A stretch of 64,000 bases of DNA from the NCBI GenBank assembly GCA_000952975.1, contig LM997412.1:558001-622000 (forward strand), written 5' to 3'. The translations under genes were made by a program, and so were the position numbers. The notes under the pieces are model-generated. The model was not told the origin of the DNA and did no database searches. It saw only the letters and a program-made list of their open reading frames with translations. The stretch is from Peptoniphilus sp. ING2-D1G. GTDB lineage: Bacteria > Bacillota > Clostridia > Tissierellales > Peptoniphilaceae. The first letter of the stretch is position 1. Each line of letters opens with the position of its first letter. Shown here piece by piece: positions 56,463 through 64,000 of the stretch.

Positions 56463-57149
56463 ATGACAAAAATACTTTTAGTAGAAGATGAAGAAGCTAT
56501 AAGAAAATTTGTTAAAATAAATTTAGAAAGAGAAAACTATGAAATTTTTGAAGCAGCTACAGGCGAAGAAGGAATTGAAATCGCCAGGAAGAACAAACCT
56601 GAAATAGTAGTTCTGGACATTATGTTACCGGGGATAGACGGTTTTGAAGTTTGTAGGGTGCTCAGAGATGAATTTCCCGATTTGGGAATAATTATGCTCA
56701 GTGCAAAATCTGAAGATTTAGATAAAATTATGGGGCTTCAATACGGTTCTGATGATTATCTCACAAAACCTTTTAATCCTACGGAGCTTTCTCTTAGAAT
56801 AAAATCATTGGAAAGAAGGCTTGAAATCGAGGAGACTCCAAAGGATGAGATAATTCAAAAACCCTTTAGACTAAATACTTACTCCAGAAAATTTTACAAA
56901 GATGATAAAGAGTTGGTTCTTACACCCACAGAGTATCAAATAATGAAATTGTTTATGGAAAATCCGGGCAAGGCATTGAAGAGAGAAGAAATTCTTGAAC
57001 TCGTATGGGGCAACGAATTTATAGTGGATTCTAAAATAGTGGATGTAAATATCAGAAGACTCAGATCAAAAACAGAAAGAAATGCCGCCAAACCGGAATA
57101 TATAGAAACTGTATGGGGTTTGGGATACAGATGGCATTCAGAGGTGTAA
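56463..57149 (+). CDS. OmpR/PhoB-family response regulator (second system)
   Basis: 228 residues. Receiver with Asp9/Glu10-type acidic pocket and phospho-acceptor Asp52 in VLDIMLP, Lys in DYLTKPF; winged-helix C-terminus (LVLTPTEYQIMKLF, VWGLGYRW). GAGAGGTG precedes the ATG. Its kinase starts 3 bases after the stop, and a lipoprotein gene overlaps that, so the unit is a three-gene system. Confidence 0.94.
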   Translation: MTKILLVEDEEAIRKFVKINLERENYEIFEAATGEEGIEIARKNKPEIVVLDIMLPGIDGFEVCRVLRDEFPDLGIIMLSAKSEDLDKIMGLQYGSDDYLTKPFNPTELSLRIKSLERRLEIEETPKDEIIQKPFRLNTYSRKFYKDDKELVLTPTEYQIMKLFMENPGKALKREEILELVWGNEFIVDSKIVDVNIRRLRSKTERNAAKPEYIETVWGLGYRWHSEV

Positions 57150-57152
57150 ATT

Positions 57153-58577
57153 TTGAAAAAAAGTATAGCAAATAGGCTTGTAAAGAGTTTTTTGACGATA
57201 ATAATCTTTACTGTATTTACTATCGACTTTTTTTTAATAATCGGTTTTAAGAATTTTTATTATTCCAATATAAGAAATGAAATTGAAAATAGACTTATGG
57301 TTTCCATTGACTCCTTTGATAAGTTCTATTCCGATAAATCACTCAATGATATTTTGCTTTCAGATACGGATATGTGGGCTCGTACAAATTCAGAGGTTCA
57401 AATTTTAAATGAAGAAGGCTTTGTGCTTTTAGATTCCTTGGGAGCTTTGCCCACAGATCCGATCAATACTTCCGACATAATAGCTGCAAAAGACGATAGA
57501 GTGGAAACCTATGTGGGAACCAACAATTACACTGAAGGAAAAATAATGTCCATAGCCGGAAAGTTAAAGAATATCGATGGCAATACCATAGGTTATCTGA
57601 GATTTACCACGTCTTTACAAAAGGCTGACAAAGATATACTCAAGGCTTCTTTGACTGTTATGCTTTTTGGACTTGTAATCATCATTATAACCGCCATTAT
57701 CTCTATAGTGCTTGCCAATACAATTGTAAAACCCATCAAAGAACTCACTGAGATTGCTGGAAAAATGGCAGATGGCCAATATAAAGTGAGATCACAATTA
57801 AAGTCAAAGGACGAATTGGGACAATTATCCATGACGTTGAACAAGATGGCTGAAGAGATAGTTAATAAAGAGCAGATAAAAAACGATTTTATTTCTTCGA
57901 TTTCCCATGAATTGAGGACTCCCCTCACTTCCATAAAGGGATGGGCGGTAGTGCTTAAGGGAACTGATGAGAAGGACAGACAACTTCTCATGGACGGTCT
58001 TAGGATTATTGAAAATGAATCGGATAGATTGGCAAATATGGTGGAGGAACTTCTTGATTTTTCAAGATTTATTTCAGGAAGAATAACTTTAGACAAGGAT
58101 GCCTTCAACATAACTGATATTTGCAGTGATGTAGCAAAACAAATGAGTCCAAGAGCAATCAACTCTCAAATAGATTTCATCAATGAAATAGAAGATAGAA
58201 AAGTGATAATAATTGGAGATAAAAATAGAATTAGGCAGCTTCTTATAAATCTCTTAGACAATGCGCTAAAATTTACATCCAAGGAAGGTTGGGTAAAATT
58301 CCGAACATATGTAGATGATAATAAATTTATTATTTTAATATCTGATAACGGCATGGGAATATCAAAGGAAGAATTAACCCATGTAAAGGAAAAATTCTAC
58401 AAGGGGAAGCATTCCAAAAGCCATAGTGGTATAGGCTTGTCCATATCAGATGAAATAGCAAGGCTTCATGATGGAAATCTTCAAATTTTTTCCGAGTATA
58501 AAATCGGGACGACGGTGAGAGTTCAGTTACCGATATCGCCAATTGAAAAGGAGCAACAGGATGAAAAAATTATTTAA
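57153..58577 (+). CDS. membrane sensor histidine kinase (second system)
   Basis: 474 residues. TM1 (about 10-35), an extracellular region of about 130 residues, TM2 (about 168-190), HAMP, HisKA with His252 in SISHELRTP, and HATPase motifs INLLDNALKFT, DNGMGIS and HSGIGLSISDEIA. TTG start at 57153, next to a strong AGGTG. The last 17 bases overlap the lipoprotein gene. Stimulus unknown. Confidence 0.94.
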   Translation: MKKSIANRLVKSFLTIIIFTVFTIDFFLIIGFKNFYYSNIRNEIENRLMVSIDSFDKFYSDKSLNDILLSDTDMWARTNSEVQILNEEGFVLLDSLGALPTDPINTSDIIAAKDDRVETYVGTNNYTEGKIMSIAGKLKNIDGNTIGYLRFTTSLQKADKDILKASLTVMLFGLVIIIITAIISIVLANTIVKPIKELTEIAGKMADGQYKVRSQLKSKDELGQLSMTLNKMAEEIVNKEQIKNDFISSISHELRTPLTSIKGWAVVLKGTDEKDRQLLMDGLRIIENESDRLANMVEELLDFSRFISGRITLDKDAFNITDICSDVAKQMSPRAINSQIDFINEIEDRKVIIIGDKNRIRQLLINLLDNALKFTSKEGWVKFRTYVDDNKFIILISDNGMGISKEELTHVKEKFYKGKHSKSHSGIGLSISDEIARLHDGNLQIFSEYKIGTTVRVQLPISPIEKEQQDEKII

Positions 58578-59088
58578 AAATGCACTTGTCCTGATAGCTG
58601 TTATGGCATTGCTTTCAGGTTGTTCTTTGGTAAACACTGATTTTTCCAAGATAGAGACACCTTTATTAGCAAAAACTCCAATGGATGGGAAATGGACGAT
58701 TTCAAAGATAATATTTCAAAAGGAAGAAGAGGATTTTTTTGCTTATAAAGATTTCATAGGAAATGATGTGCTCATCACAAGCCACGGAATAATAGCAGAT
58801 GACACATATTTAGAAAAACCTACTTTCAGGGCAAGGAGAATTGAATCCAAAAAATATCTGGAAAAAAGGTTCAATATGGATGACAAAAAACTGAATATTT
58901 CCGGCAAGTATCTTACTGTTTTAGATGTCTATAGTAAAGAAGAATTAATTTATGAAATGTTAAAGGTGGATGAAGAGAATGCCTTTATATACAAAAATGG
59001 AATTTTTTTTAAAATAAATAAAGTATCCGATGAGATTACAGAAAAGGAATTTGAGCAAGCATTAAACAGAATTGGACAATCAAGTTAA
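58561..59088 (+). CDS. putative lipoprotein coupled to the second two-component system
   Basis: 175 residues. Signal peptide with lipobox LLSG-Cys21 (MKKLFKNALVLIAVMALLSGC), so anchored to the outer face of the membrane. The mature part, about 155 residues, is beta-strand-like (WTISKIIFQKE, LEKPTFRARRIES) and is not recognised. The ATG at 58561 follows AAAGGAGCAACAGG. It overlaps the kinase gene and could modulate its sensor domain, like lipoprotein partners of other kinases; this is inference. Confidence 0.8.
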   Translation: MKKLFKNALVLIAVMALLSGCSLVNTDFSKIETPLLAKTPMDGKWTISKIIFQKEEEDFFAYKDFIGNDVLITSHGIIADDTYLEKPTFRARRIESKKYLEKRFNMDDKKLNISGKYLTVLDVYSKEELIYEMLKVDEENAFIYKNGIFFKINKVSDEITEKEFEQALNRIGQSS

Positions 59089-59162
59089 AGATCAATAATT
59101 TTAGGGTATAATAGGCTGAGTTGGGTTATAATATAATTATATTTCATAGTTTGAGGTGAATC

Positions 59163-59471
59163 ATGAGAGATCTCATAGACACAATTTTACAAAATGACGA
59201 ATATTTAAAAGTTTCAACCTATGCAATTATTGCTGCAATAGTCGTAACCTTTGTGGTTAATTTTGCGACCATAAGGTTAAAATTCGCTAAATACATTCCG
59301 GGAATTATACTTATTTTTATAGGAATATTTTCCTTTTTCACGGTGATTGAAGATTTGTTTAACCCGGATAATATTGAAGTGTTGGTCATATTTGTAATAG
59401 CTTGCGCAAGTGGGTTGATATCGCTTTTATTTGCGCTTATTATGGGTATTATTCAAAATGATTTAAGCTAA
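59163..59471 (+). CDS. small hypothetical membrane protein
   Basis: 102 residues, not recognised. Three hydrophobic segments (about 18-36, 44-62, 75-96). TATAAT boxes at 59107 and 59127 and GAGGTG precede the ATG. Its last 23 bases overlap the convergent GIY-YIG gene, with no terminator between. Confidence 0.65.
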   Translation: MRDLIDTILQNDEYLKVSTYAIIAAIVVTFVVNFATIRLKFAKYIPGIILIFIGIFSFFTVIEDLFNPDNIEVLVIFVIACASGLISLLFALIMGIIQNDLS

Positions 59472-59718
59472 TATCCTGTGAATTTATCAATTTTAGTTTC
59501 TGTTCCTTAGAGAGTTGTTTTATTTCATATTCTCTTTTTAATGCTTCGGATTTAGAGTTTAAAGTCTCAAGATATACTAATCTTACTGGCGTTCTGCCCC
59601 TGGTATACTTAGAGGCTTTTTTTGCGTTGTGCATTTCTATTCTATTTTTAATATTTAGTGTGTATCCTGTATAAAGGGTATCATCTTTACATTGTAATAT
59701 ATATACATAAGTCTTCAT
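59449..59718 (-). CDS. GIY-YIG nuclease superfamily protein (UPF0213/YhbQ-like)
   Basis: 89 residues, the whole GIY-YIG domain. YVYILQCKDDTLYTGYT holds the two-strand motif, then Arg in RIEMHNAKK, and Glu in ALKREYEIKQL as the metal ligand. Stand-alone proteins of this group are common in Firmicutes; their biological role is not settled. Starts 8 bases downstream of the recX stop on the - strand, so they are probably one operon. Confidence 0.9.
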   Translation of the reverse strand: MKTYVYILQCKDDTLYTGYTLNIKNRIEMHNAKKASKYTRGRTPVRLVYLETLNSKSEALKREYEIKQLSKEQKLKLINSQDISLNHFE

Positions 59719-59725
59719 AACGACC

Positions 59726-60319
59726 TCATAGATGCTTTTTAATTAAATCGTAGCTATAGCCCTTATTCAATAAATATCTAACTGTTTTCTCCCACTTTTT
59801 ATCATCCTGTTCCAGTTTTTTGAGTTTGCTCATGCCATCTTTTTTCAAATTATCTATTATTTTATCCCAATCCAAATTTTCCATTGAAGAATTTATAATG
59901 TCATCATCAATACCTTTAGACTTTAGTAGAAATGCAATTTTTTTAGGGCCGTACTTATTCAGGTTAACCTTATCTCTACAGTAGGAGAGCGCATACTCTC
60001 TGTCATTTATGTAATTTAATGTGCACAGACGCTTTAACGTATCTTTTATGATATCCTTTGAAAAACCCTTTTCTTCCAGATAATTCTCCATTTCTTCAGA
60101 TGTTCTAAGCTTTTTTAAATATTTAACAGCTACCTCAAAGGATTTGTTTTTTTGGTCTTCGAAGAGAATATCAGTCAATTCTTTATGGTATATTGTTTTA
60201 TCTTTTGATATGTTTTTTTTAATAATGGTATCTTCAAGTAGGGTGATACTTTCTTCATTATCAAAGCATACAGTGTAATTTTTAGTTTTGTTGTTGTATA
60301 AAATCTTTGTAATCTTCAT
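59726..60319 (-). CDS. recX: regulatory protein RecX
   Basis: 197 residues. Three-helix repeats of the RecX fold: SFEVAVKYLKKLRTSEEMENYLEEKGFSKDIIKDTLKRL, INDREYALSYCRDKVNLNKYGPKKIAFLLKSKGI, and a third C-terminal repeat. RecX limits RecA filament growth. The ATG at 60319 has AGGTGAG upstream; an in-frame ATG at 60337 (on the - strand) would add 6 residues. recA is not in the window. Its minus-strand promoter may use the TAGAAT at 60341-60336, but the leader would be short. Confidence 0.88.
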   Translation of the reverse strand: MKITKILYNNKTKNYTVCFDNEESITLLEDTIIKKNISKDKTIYHKELTDILFEDQKNKSFEVAVKYLKKLRTSEEMENYLEEKGFSKDIIKDTLKRLCTLNYINDREYALSYCRDKVNLNKYGPKKIAFLLKSKGIDDDIINSSMENLDWDKIIDNLKKDGMSKLKKLEQDDKKWEKTVRYLLNKGYSYDLIKKHL

Positions 60320-60424
60320 AAACTCACCTGAATACATTCTAACACACCTATTGAAATCATTTATATTTTATTTAAAGGTTTTTTGTGATATTATAATGAT
60401 TGATAAAATTTGTGAGGTGCAATA

Positions 60425-60883
60425 GTGTTTGAATTAATATCTCGAATACTGAAATATGTTTTCATACTTATTATATATTTATTTATATTTAGAATTATAA
60501 GACTTATGTATCTTGATATAAAAACTATGGATAAAAAAAGCTCCTCCCTTGATGGAGCATATTTGAAAGTAGTAAATAGGTTGGATTCTCTTAATTTTAA
60601 GATGATGGAATCCTATGTTCTTGGATCTGTGACCACAATTGGCAGATCTATAAGGTCTGATATTCCCATAAAGGATAAGTTTGTAAGTAAAAATCATTTA
60701 AGAATCACAGAAGAAGGTGGGGTCTATTTTATTGAAGATTTAAATTCTGCAAATGGGACTTTTTTGAATGGCGAAGAGTTAAATGAGATAGTAGAGCTTA
60801 GAGACGGTGATAAAATCGGGGTAGGCTTTATTCAATTTATTTTCGTTGACAATAGGGGGAAAAATGTTCAATCTTATATTTAA
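60425..60883 (+). CDS. membrane-anchored FHA-domain protein
   Basis: 152 residues. One N-terminal TM (about 8-27), a short basic linker, then an FHA domain (about 62-140) with GRSIRSDIPI, FVSKNHLRI and DLNSANGTFLNG, the phosphothreonine-binding residues. GTG start at 60425 with GAGGTG upstream and a TATAAT at 60392-60397. Its end overlaps rodA. A reader of PrkC phosphorylation coupled to wall synthesis, as in actinobacterial fhaB-rodA-pbpA units; the link is inferred. Confidence 0.88.
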   Translation: MFELISRILKYVFILIIYLFIFRIIRLMYLDIKTMDKKSSSLDGAYLKVVNRLDSLNFKMMESYVLGSVTTIGRSIRSDIPIKDKFVSKNHLRITEEGGVYFIEDLNSANGTFLNGEELNEIVELRDGDKIGVGFIQFIFVDNRGKNVQSYI

Positions 60884-62108
60884 AGAAAGGCGACCGCGTG
60901 ATTTACTGCTAATTTTTGAGATATTGAGCGTTGTATTGCTTTTTTTCTTTAATAATACACATGTGGATAAATACATAGCTATACTTTTTTTTGGTCTGAT
61001 TTTAATAATATATATATCAAATTTTATTTTAGGCAGAGTGTCAACGGGAGATAATTATATTTTCCTGATCATGTCAATGCTACTTACCATTGGAATAATA
61101 ACCATATATAGAATAAATCCCAACCTTGGAATTCTTCAATTGGTTTGGGCATTACTGGGTATTTCTCTTTTTTATATTGCTTATTTTGCCTTAAGAGCCT
61201 TTAGAAGACTTGAAAAATACGGGGTTTTATATTTTGCGGTATCTGTTTTTTTATTTTTAGCAACAGCGATTTTCGGAACCGATAATGACATGGGAGCTAA
61301 AAACTGGATTGTGATTTCCGGATTTTCAATGCAACCTTCAGAAGTCACTAAAATATTGTTGATGTTTTTAATTGCTTCTTATTATTCATACCTTCAGTAC
61401 AAAATAAAAATCAAAAAACCCTATAAAAACTTTGTTTTGATGGGCGCTGTTTATCTTTTCATAGGAATGCTGTTCATACAAAAGGACTTAGGAACTGCCG
61501 TGATATTTTTATCCATATTTACAGGGGTTCAATTCATATATGAAGAAGACTATAAAAGTCTGTTGATAAACTTAGGACTTGTCTTAATAGGAGCTTTTAT
61601 GGGATATGTGTTGTTTTATCATGTAAGAGTAAGAGTTGACATTTGGCTTGACCCATGGAAGCCTGAAAGGATTTATAATATAGGATCCCAAATTGTTCAG
61701 TCTCTTTTTGCAATAGCAGAAGGGGGATTTTTCGGAACGGGAATTGGACTTGGCTATCCGAAGCTTGTACCGGTTGGATATTCAGATTTGATATTTTCAA
61801 TAATATGCGAGGAAATGGGAATATTTACCGGAATAGGTATAATAATGCTATTTATGCTTTTGACATACAGAGCGATAAAGATCTCAATGGGGCAAGAATA
61901 TAAATTTTACAGAATACTTGCAATTTGTGTAGCTATACTCTTTGCGGTCCAAACTTTCTTAAATATTGGCGGAGTTATAAAACTTATACCTATGACCGGT
62001 ATTACTTTGCCTTTTGTTTCCTATGGAGGCTCTTCGATGATTTCAAGTTTTATCGCCCTTGCAATATTACAGGTTACAAGTGAAGATATGTCATACAAGT
62101 ATGAATGA
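60864..62108 (+). CDS. rodA: RodA/FtsW-family SEDS peptidoglycan polymerase
   Basis: 414 residues, ten or more spans. GAKNWIVISGFSMQPSEVTK, KDLGTAVIF, IICEEMGIFTG and PMTGITLPFVSYGGSSM are SEDS landmarks. The ATG at 60864 follows AGGGGGA; an in-frame TTG 18 bases earlier overlaps FHA. It pairs with the PBP that follows and so probably serves elongation or a second wall machine. FtsW in the dcw cluster is the other SEDS protein. Confidence 0.88.
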   Translation: MFNLIFKERRPRDLLLIFEILSVVLLFFFNNTHVDKYIAILFFGLILIIYISNFILGRVSTGDNYIFLIMSMLLTIGIITIYRINPNLGILQLVWALLGISLFYIAYFALRAFRRLEKYGVLYFAVSVFLFLATAIFGTDNDMGAKNWIVISGFSMQPSEVTKILLMFLIASYYSYLQYKIKIKKPYKNFVLMGAVYLFIGMLFIQKDLGTAVIFLSIFTGVQFIYEEDYKSLLINLGLVLIGAFMGYVLFYHVRVRVDIWLDPWKPERIYNIGSQIVQSLFAIAEGGFFGTGIGLGYPKLVPVGYSDLIFSIICEEMGIFTGIGIIMLFMLLTYRAIKISMGQEYKFYRILAICVAILFAVQTFLNIGGVIKLIPMTGITLPFVSYGGSSMISSFIALAILQVTSEDMSYKYE

Positions 62109-62117
62109 GGTGTTTAG

Positions 62118-63557
62118 ATGAATTTAAAGGAAAACAAAAAAATACTTGTACTTCTGATATTTTTAATTATTCTTTTTATGGCTTTAATTATATATTTAAG
62201 TTACTTCACTATTTTTGAAGCTCAAGACATAGTAGATCATCCTGCTAATAGAAGAGAAAGCCTGAAAATTTCCGAAATAAAAAGAGGCAATATCTATGAT
62301 AGCGAAGGAGAGTTTCTTGCCTACACAGAAGGTGAAGAGTATAAGTATAAAAGAATTTACACTCACCCGGTAATTTATTCTCATGTCATCGGATACTCCA
62401 GTAAAATCAGAGGAAATACAGGCATAGAAGCCTCTTACAACAAATATATATTGGGAAAATCACAACCTGAAATAATGAAGAACATAAGAGCCTTCTTTGA
62501 AAGTGATTACGACAGTAAGTTTGGAAACGATATTTATTTGACAACTAATACGGCTATTCAAGGGAAAGTTCGAGAACTCATAAGTGAAACCGGAGAAAAG
62601 GGAGCAGCTGTTGTAATGAATCCGAAGACCGGAGAAGTTTTGTCTTTAGTTTCTTATCCTGATTTTAACACTGAAACCATTGAAAGGGATTATGCGGCAA
62701 TAGTTGAAAAAAACGAAGGAGCCTTTTATAATTCAGCAATGCAAGGTGGCTTTACTCCCGGATCAATTCAAAAAGTAATTTCTACAGCTGCAATAATTGA
62801 AAGTGGAGTTGACCAAAATTATGAAGACTTGGGAGAAGAAAGTGCCGGAGGATATCCTATAAGAAATGCAGGAGGTAGAAAATACGGACAAATTGATTTG
62901 CAAGATGCCTTTATATTTTCTGTAAATACTTATTTTGCAAGTAAGGCCATGGAAATTGGAAATGAAAAAATGGGCGAAGTAGCTGAAAAGTTTTTATACA
63001 ACAAATCCATTGACTTCGATTTAAATACACAAAATGTTAAGTTCAACAAATCCACATATAATTATGAAGATTGGGACAAACAGGCTCTCGCAGCGGCAGC
63101 AATAGGTCAATCGGATATAAGTGTGACACCTCTTCACATGTGTATGGTAGCTTCTACAATTGCTAACGAGGGCAAAATGATGAAGCCTTACTTGGTATCA
63201 AAGGTCACAGAATCAAACGGAACGGAGATATTCACCAATGCGCCTGAGGAACTAATTCAATCGGTAACCCCTGAAACAGCAAATGAAATCAAAAATATGA
63301 TGATTGAAGCGGTAAGAATAGGCTCCGGGAAATCGGCCGCTTTAAGATCTGTACAAGTGGCGGGTAAGACAGGAACTGCAGAGAGGTCGCAAGAAAAAAC
63401 TATTAATAACGCGTGGTTTATAGGATTTGCGCCTGCAGAAGATCCACAGATTGCGGTGGCGGTTGTAATTGAAAATGTCGAGTTTTTAGGTGGAGAAATA
63501 GCCGCACCGATAGCCAGGGATATAATAAGTTTTTCGCTTCAAGAATTAAGTAAGTAG
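62118..63557 (+). CDS. class B penicillin-binding protein (PbpA-like)
   Basis: 479 residues, like actinobacterial PbpA. One TM (about 8-30), a short dimerisation domain, then transpeptidase motifs Ser216-x-x-Lys219 (SIQK), Ser268-Val-Asn270 and Lys417-Thr-Gly-Thr. No PASTA repeats, unlike the dcw PBP. Starts 9 bases after rodA with GAGGTG. Substrate peptidoglycan; together with RodA a complete bifunctional wall synthase. Confidence 0.93.
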   Translation: MNLKENKKILVLLIFLIILFMALIIYLSYFTIFEAQDIVDHPANRRESLKISEIKRGNIYDSEGEFLAYTEGEEYKYKRIYTHPVIYSHVIGYSSKIRGNTGIEASYNKYILGKSQPEIMKNIRAFFESDYDSKFGNDIYLTTNTAIQGKVRELISETGEKGAAVVMNPKTGEVLSLVSYPDFNTETIERDYAAIVEKNEGAFYNSAMQGGFTPGSIQKVISTAAIIESGVDQNYEDLGEESAGGYPIRNAGGRKYGQIDLQDAFIFSVNTYFASKAMEIGNEKMGEVAEKFLYNKSIDFDLNTQNVKFNKSTYNYEDWDKQALAAAAIGQSDISVTPLHMCMVASTIANEGKMMKPYLVSKVTESNGTEIFTNAPEELIQSVTPETANEIKNMMIEAVRIGSGKSAALRSVQVAGKTGTAERSQEKTINNAWFIGFAPAEDPQIAVAVVIENVEFLGGEIAAPIARDIISFSLQELSK

Positions 63558-63565
63558 GTCTTGAT

Positions 63566-64000
63566 ATGATTGATAATAATTATGTTTGCGCCATAGTGGC
63601 AGCTGCCGGCATGGGAACGAGAATGAAAAACAAAATAAATAAACAGTTTTTAGAAATTGGCGGTTTTCCTATACTTGCGCATACGTTAAAAAAAATTGAA
63701 TCTTCAAAATATGTAGATTTTATAATAATTTTGATAAAACAAAGCGATATATCCTATGTCGGTTCAATATTGCATAAGTATAAAATCAACCTACCTTTTA
63801 AAATAGTATATGGAGGAGAAGAAAGACAGGACTCAGTATATAATGGTTTGATGAATTTGCCGGAGGAGACAAAAATTGTTGTAACACATGATGGAGCAAG
63901 GCCGAATGTATCTGTAGAGAAAGTGAATTTGGCAATTGAATCTGTTTTTGAAACAGGAGCATGTACTCTCGCAAACAGAGTTAAGGATACGATAAAAGTT
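63566..64000 (+). CDS. ispD: 2-C-methyl-D-erythritol 4-phosphate cytidylyltransferase (3' end outside window)
   Basis: 145 codons visible, cut by the window end. Starts ATG ATT GAT AAT with AGGT upstream. VCAIVAAAGMGTRMKNKINKQ (nucleotide loop with the catalytic Arg/Lys), LEIGGFPILAHTL, GGEERQDSVYNGL, THDGARP and CTLANRVKDTIK are the MEP-pathway IspD motifs. 8 bases after pbpA, so probably in the FHA-rodA-pbpA transcript. Indicates the non-mevalonate isoprenoid route, consistent with undecaprenyl phosphate needs. Confidence 0.93.
   Translation, partial: MIDNNYVCAIVAAAGMGTRMKNKINKQFLEIGGFPILAHTLKKIESSKYVDFIIILIKQSDISYVGSILHKYKINLPFKIVYGGEERQDSVYNGLMNLPEETKIVVTHDGARPNVSVEKVNLAIESVFETGACTLANRVKDTIKV

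Noticed and set aside
57593..58162. 189-residue - strand frame opposite the second histidine kinase
   Set aside because: Lies wholly inside a complete kinase gene with all motifs; no ribosome site.

Overview
The window is about 64 kb of low-GC, densely packed Gram-positive chromosome. Most genes are on the + strand with Shine-Dalgarno sites of the AGGAGG/AGGTG type and frequent TTG or GTG starts. The combination of a dnaE-pfkA junction, an argGH pair behind a T-box leader, a reduced division/cell-wall (dcw) cluster, the yicC-gmk-rpoZ-coaBC-priA-def-fmt-rsmB-rlmN-stp-prkC-rsgA-rpe-thiN run, and a secreted protein with paired copper-amine-oxidase-N-like repeats fits an anaerobic Firmicute of the Tissierellia/Peptoniphilaceae type. 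That placement is inferred from gene order and protein style, not from a search. No rRNA, tRNA, CRISPR array, prophage or insertion sequence was recognised.

Layout. 1-4.0 kb: 3' part of dnaE, then pfkA. 4.1-7.8 kb: accessory genes (a C45-type acyltransferase/hydrolase, a secreted repeat protein, an NSS amino-acid transporter). 7.8-10.8 kb: argG-argH behind a T-box leader that carries two antiterminator/terminator modules. 10.8-13.6 kb: a LysR regulator divergent from a FAH-family enzyme and an atypical SDR, with a candidate operator between them. 13.8-17.5 kb: galU, an HD-domain hydrolase and a two-component system. 17.7-28.4 kb: the dcw cluster mraZ-rsmH-ftsL-pbp-mraY-murD-ftsW-murG-ftsQ-ftsZ, preceded by four 10-bp-spaced MraZ-like boxes. 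28.4-35.8 kb: nrdR, rarA, a secreted C69 dipeptidase, asnS, leuS. 35.8-50.6 kb: the long housekeeping run from yicC to thiN. 50.7-54.8 kb: a small membrane protein, cdaA, cdaR and guaB. 55.2-59.5 kb: an alpha/beta hydrolase, a DUF1905-like protein, a second two-component system with a lipoprotein, and a small membrane protein. 59.4-60.3 kb (- strand): recX and a GIY-YIG protein. 60.4-64.0 kb: FHA protein, rodA-like, pbpA-like and the 5' part of ispD.

How the genes fit together. Two SEDS/class-B-PBP pairs are present. The division pair lies in the dcw cluster (PBP with PASTA repeats plus FtsW). The second pair (RodA-like plus PBP2-like) follows an FHA-domain membrane protein. The PASTA kinase PrkC and its phosphatase lie between them on the map and could link wall synthesis to FHA-mediated phosphothreonine recognition. 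CdaA/CdaR supply c-di-AMP signalling. The arginine genes are probably controlled by tRNA charging.

Most of the window is ordinary housekeeping DNA. The most noteworthy items are the partially doubled T-box before argG, the MraZ box array, the dcw cluster lacking murE/murF/murC/murB/ftsA, the SDR without the usual Tyr/Lys, the unassigned C-terminal domain of PrkC, and the candidate operators upstream of the NSS transporter and in the LysR/FAH divergent region. I did not find a clearly new multi-gene system.
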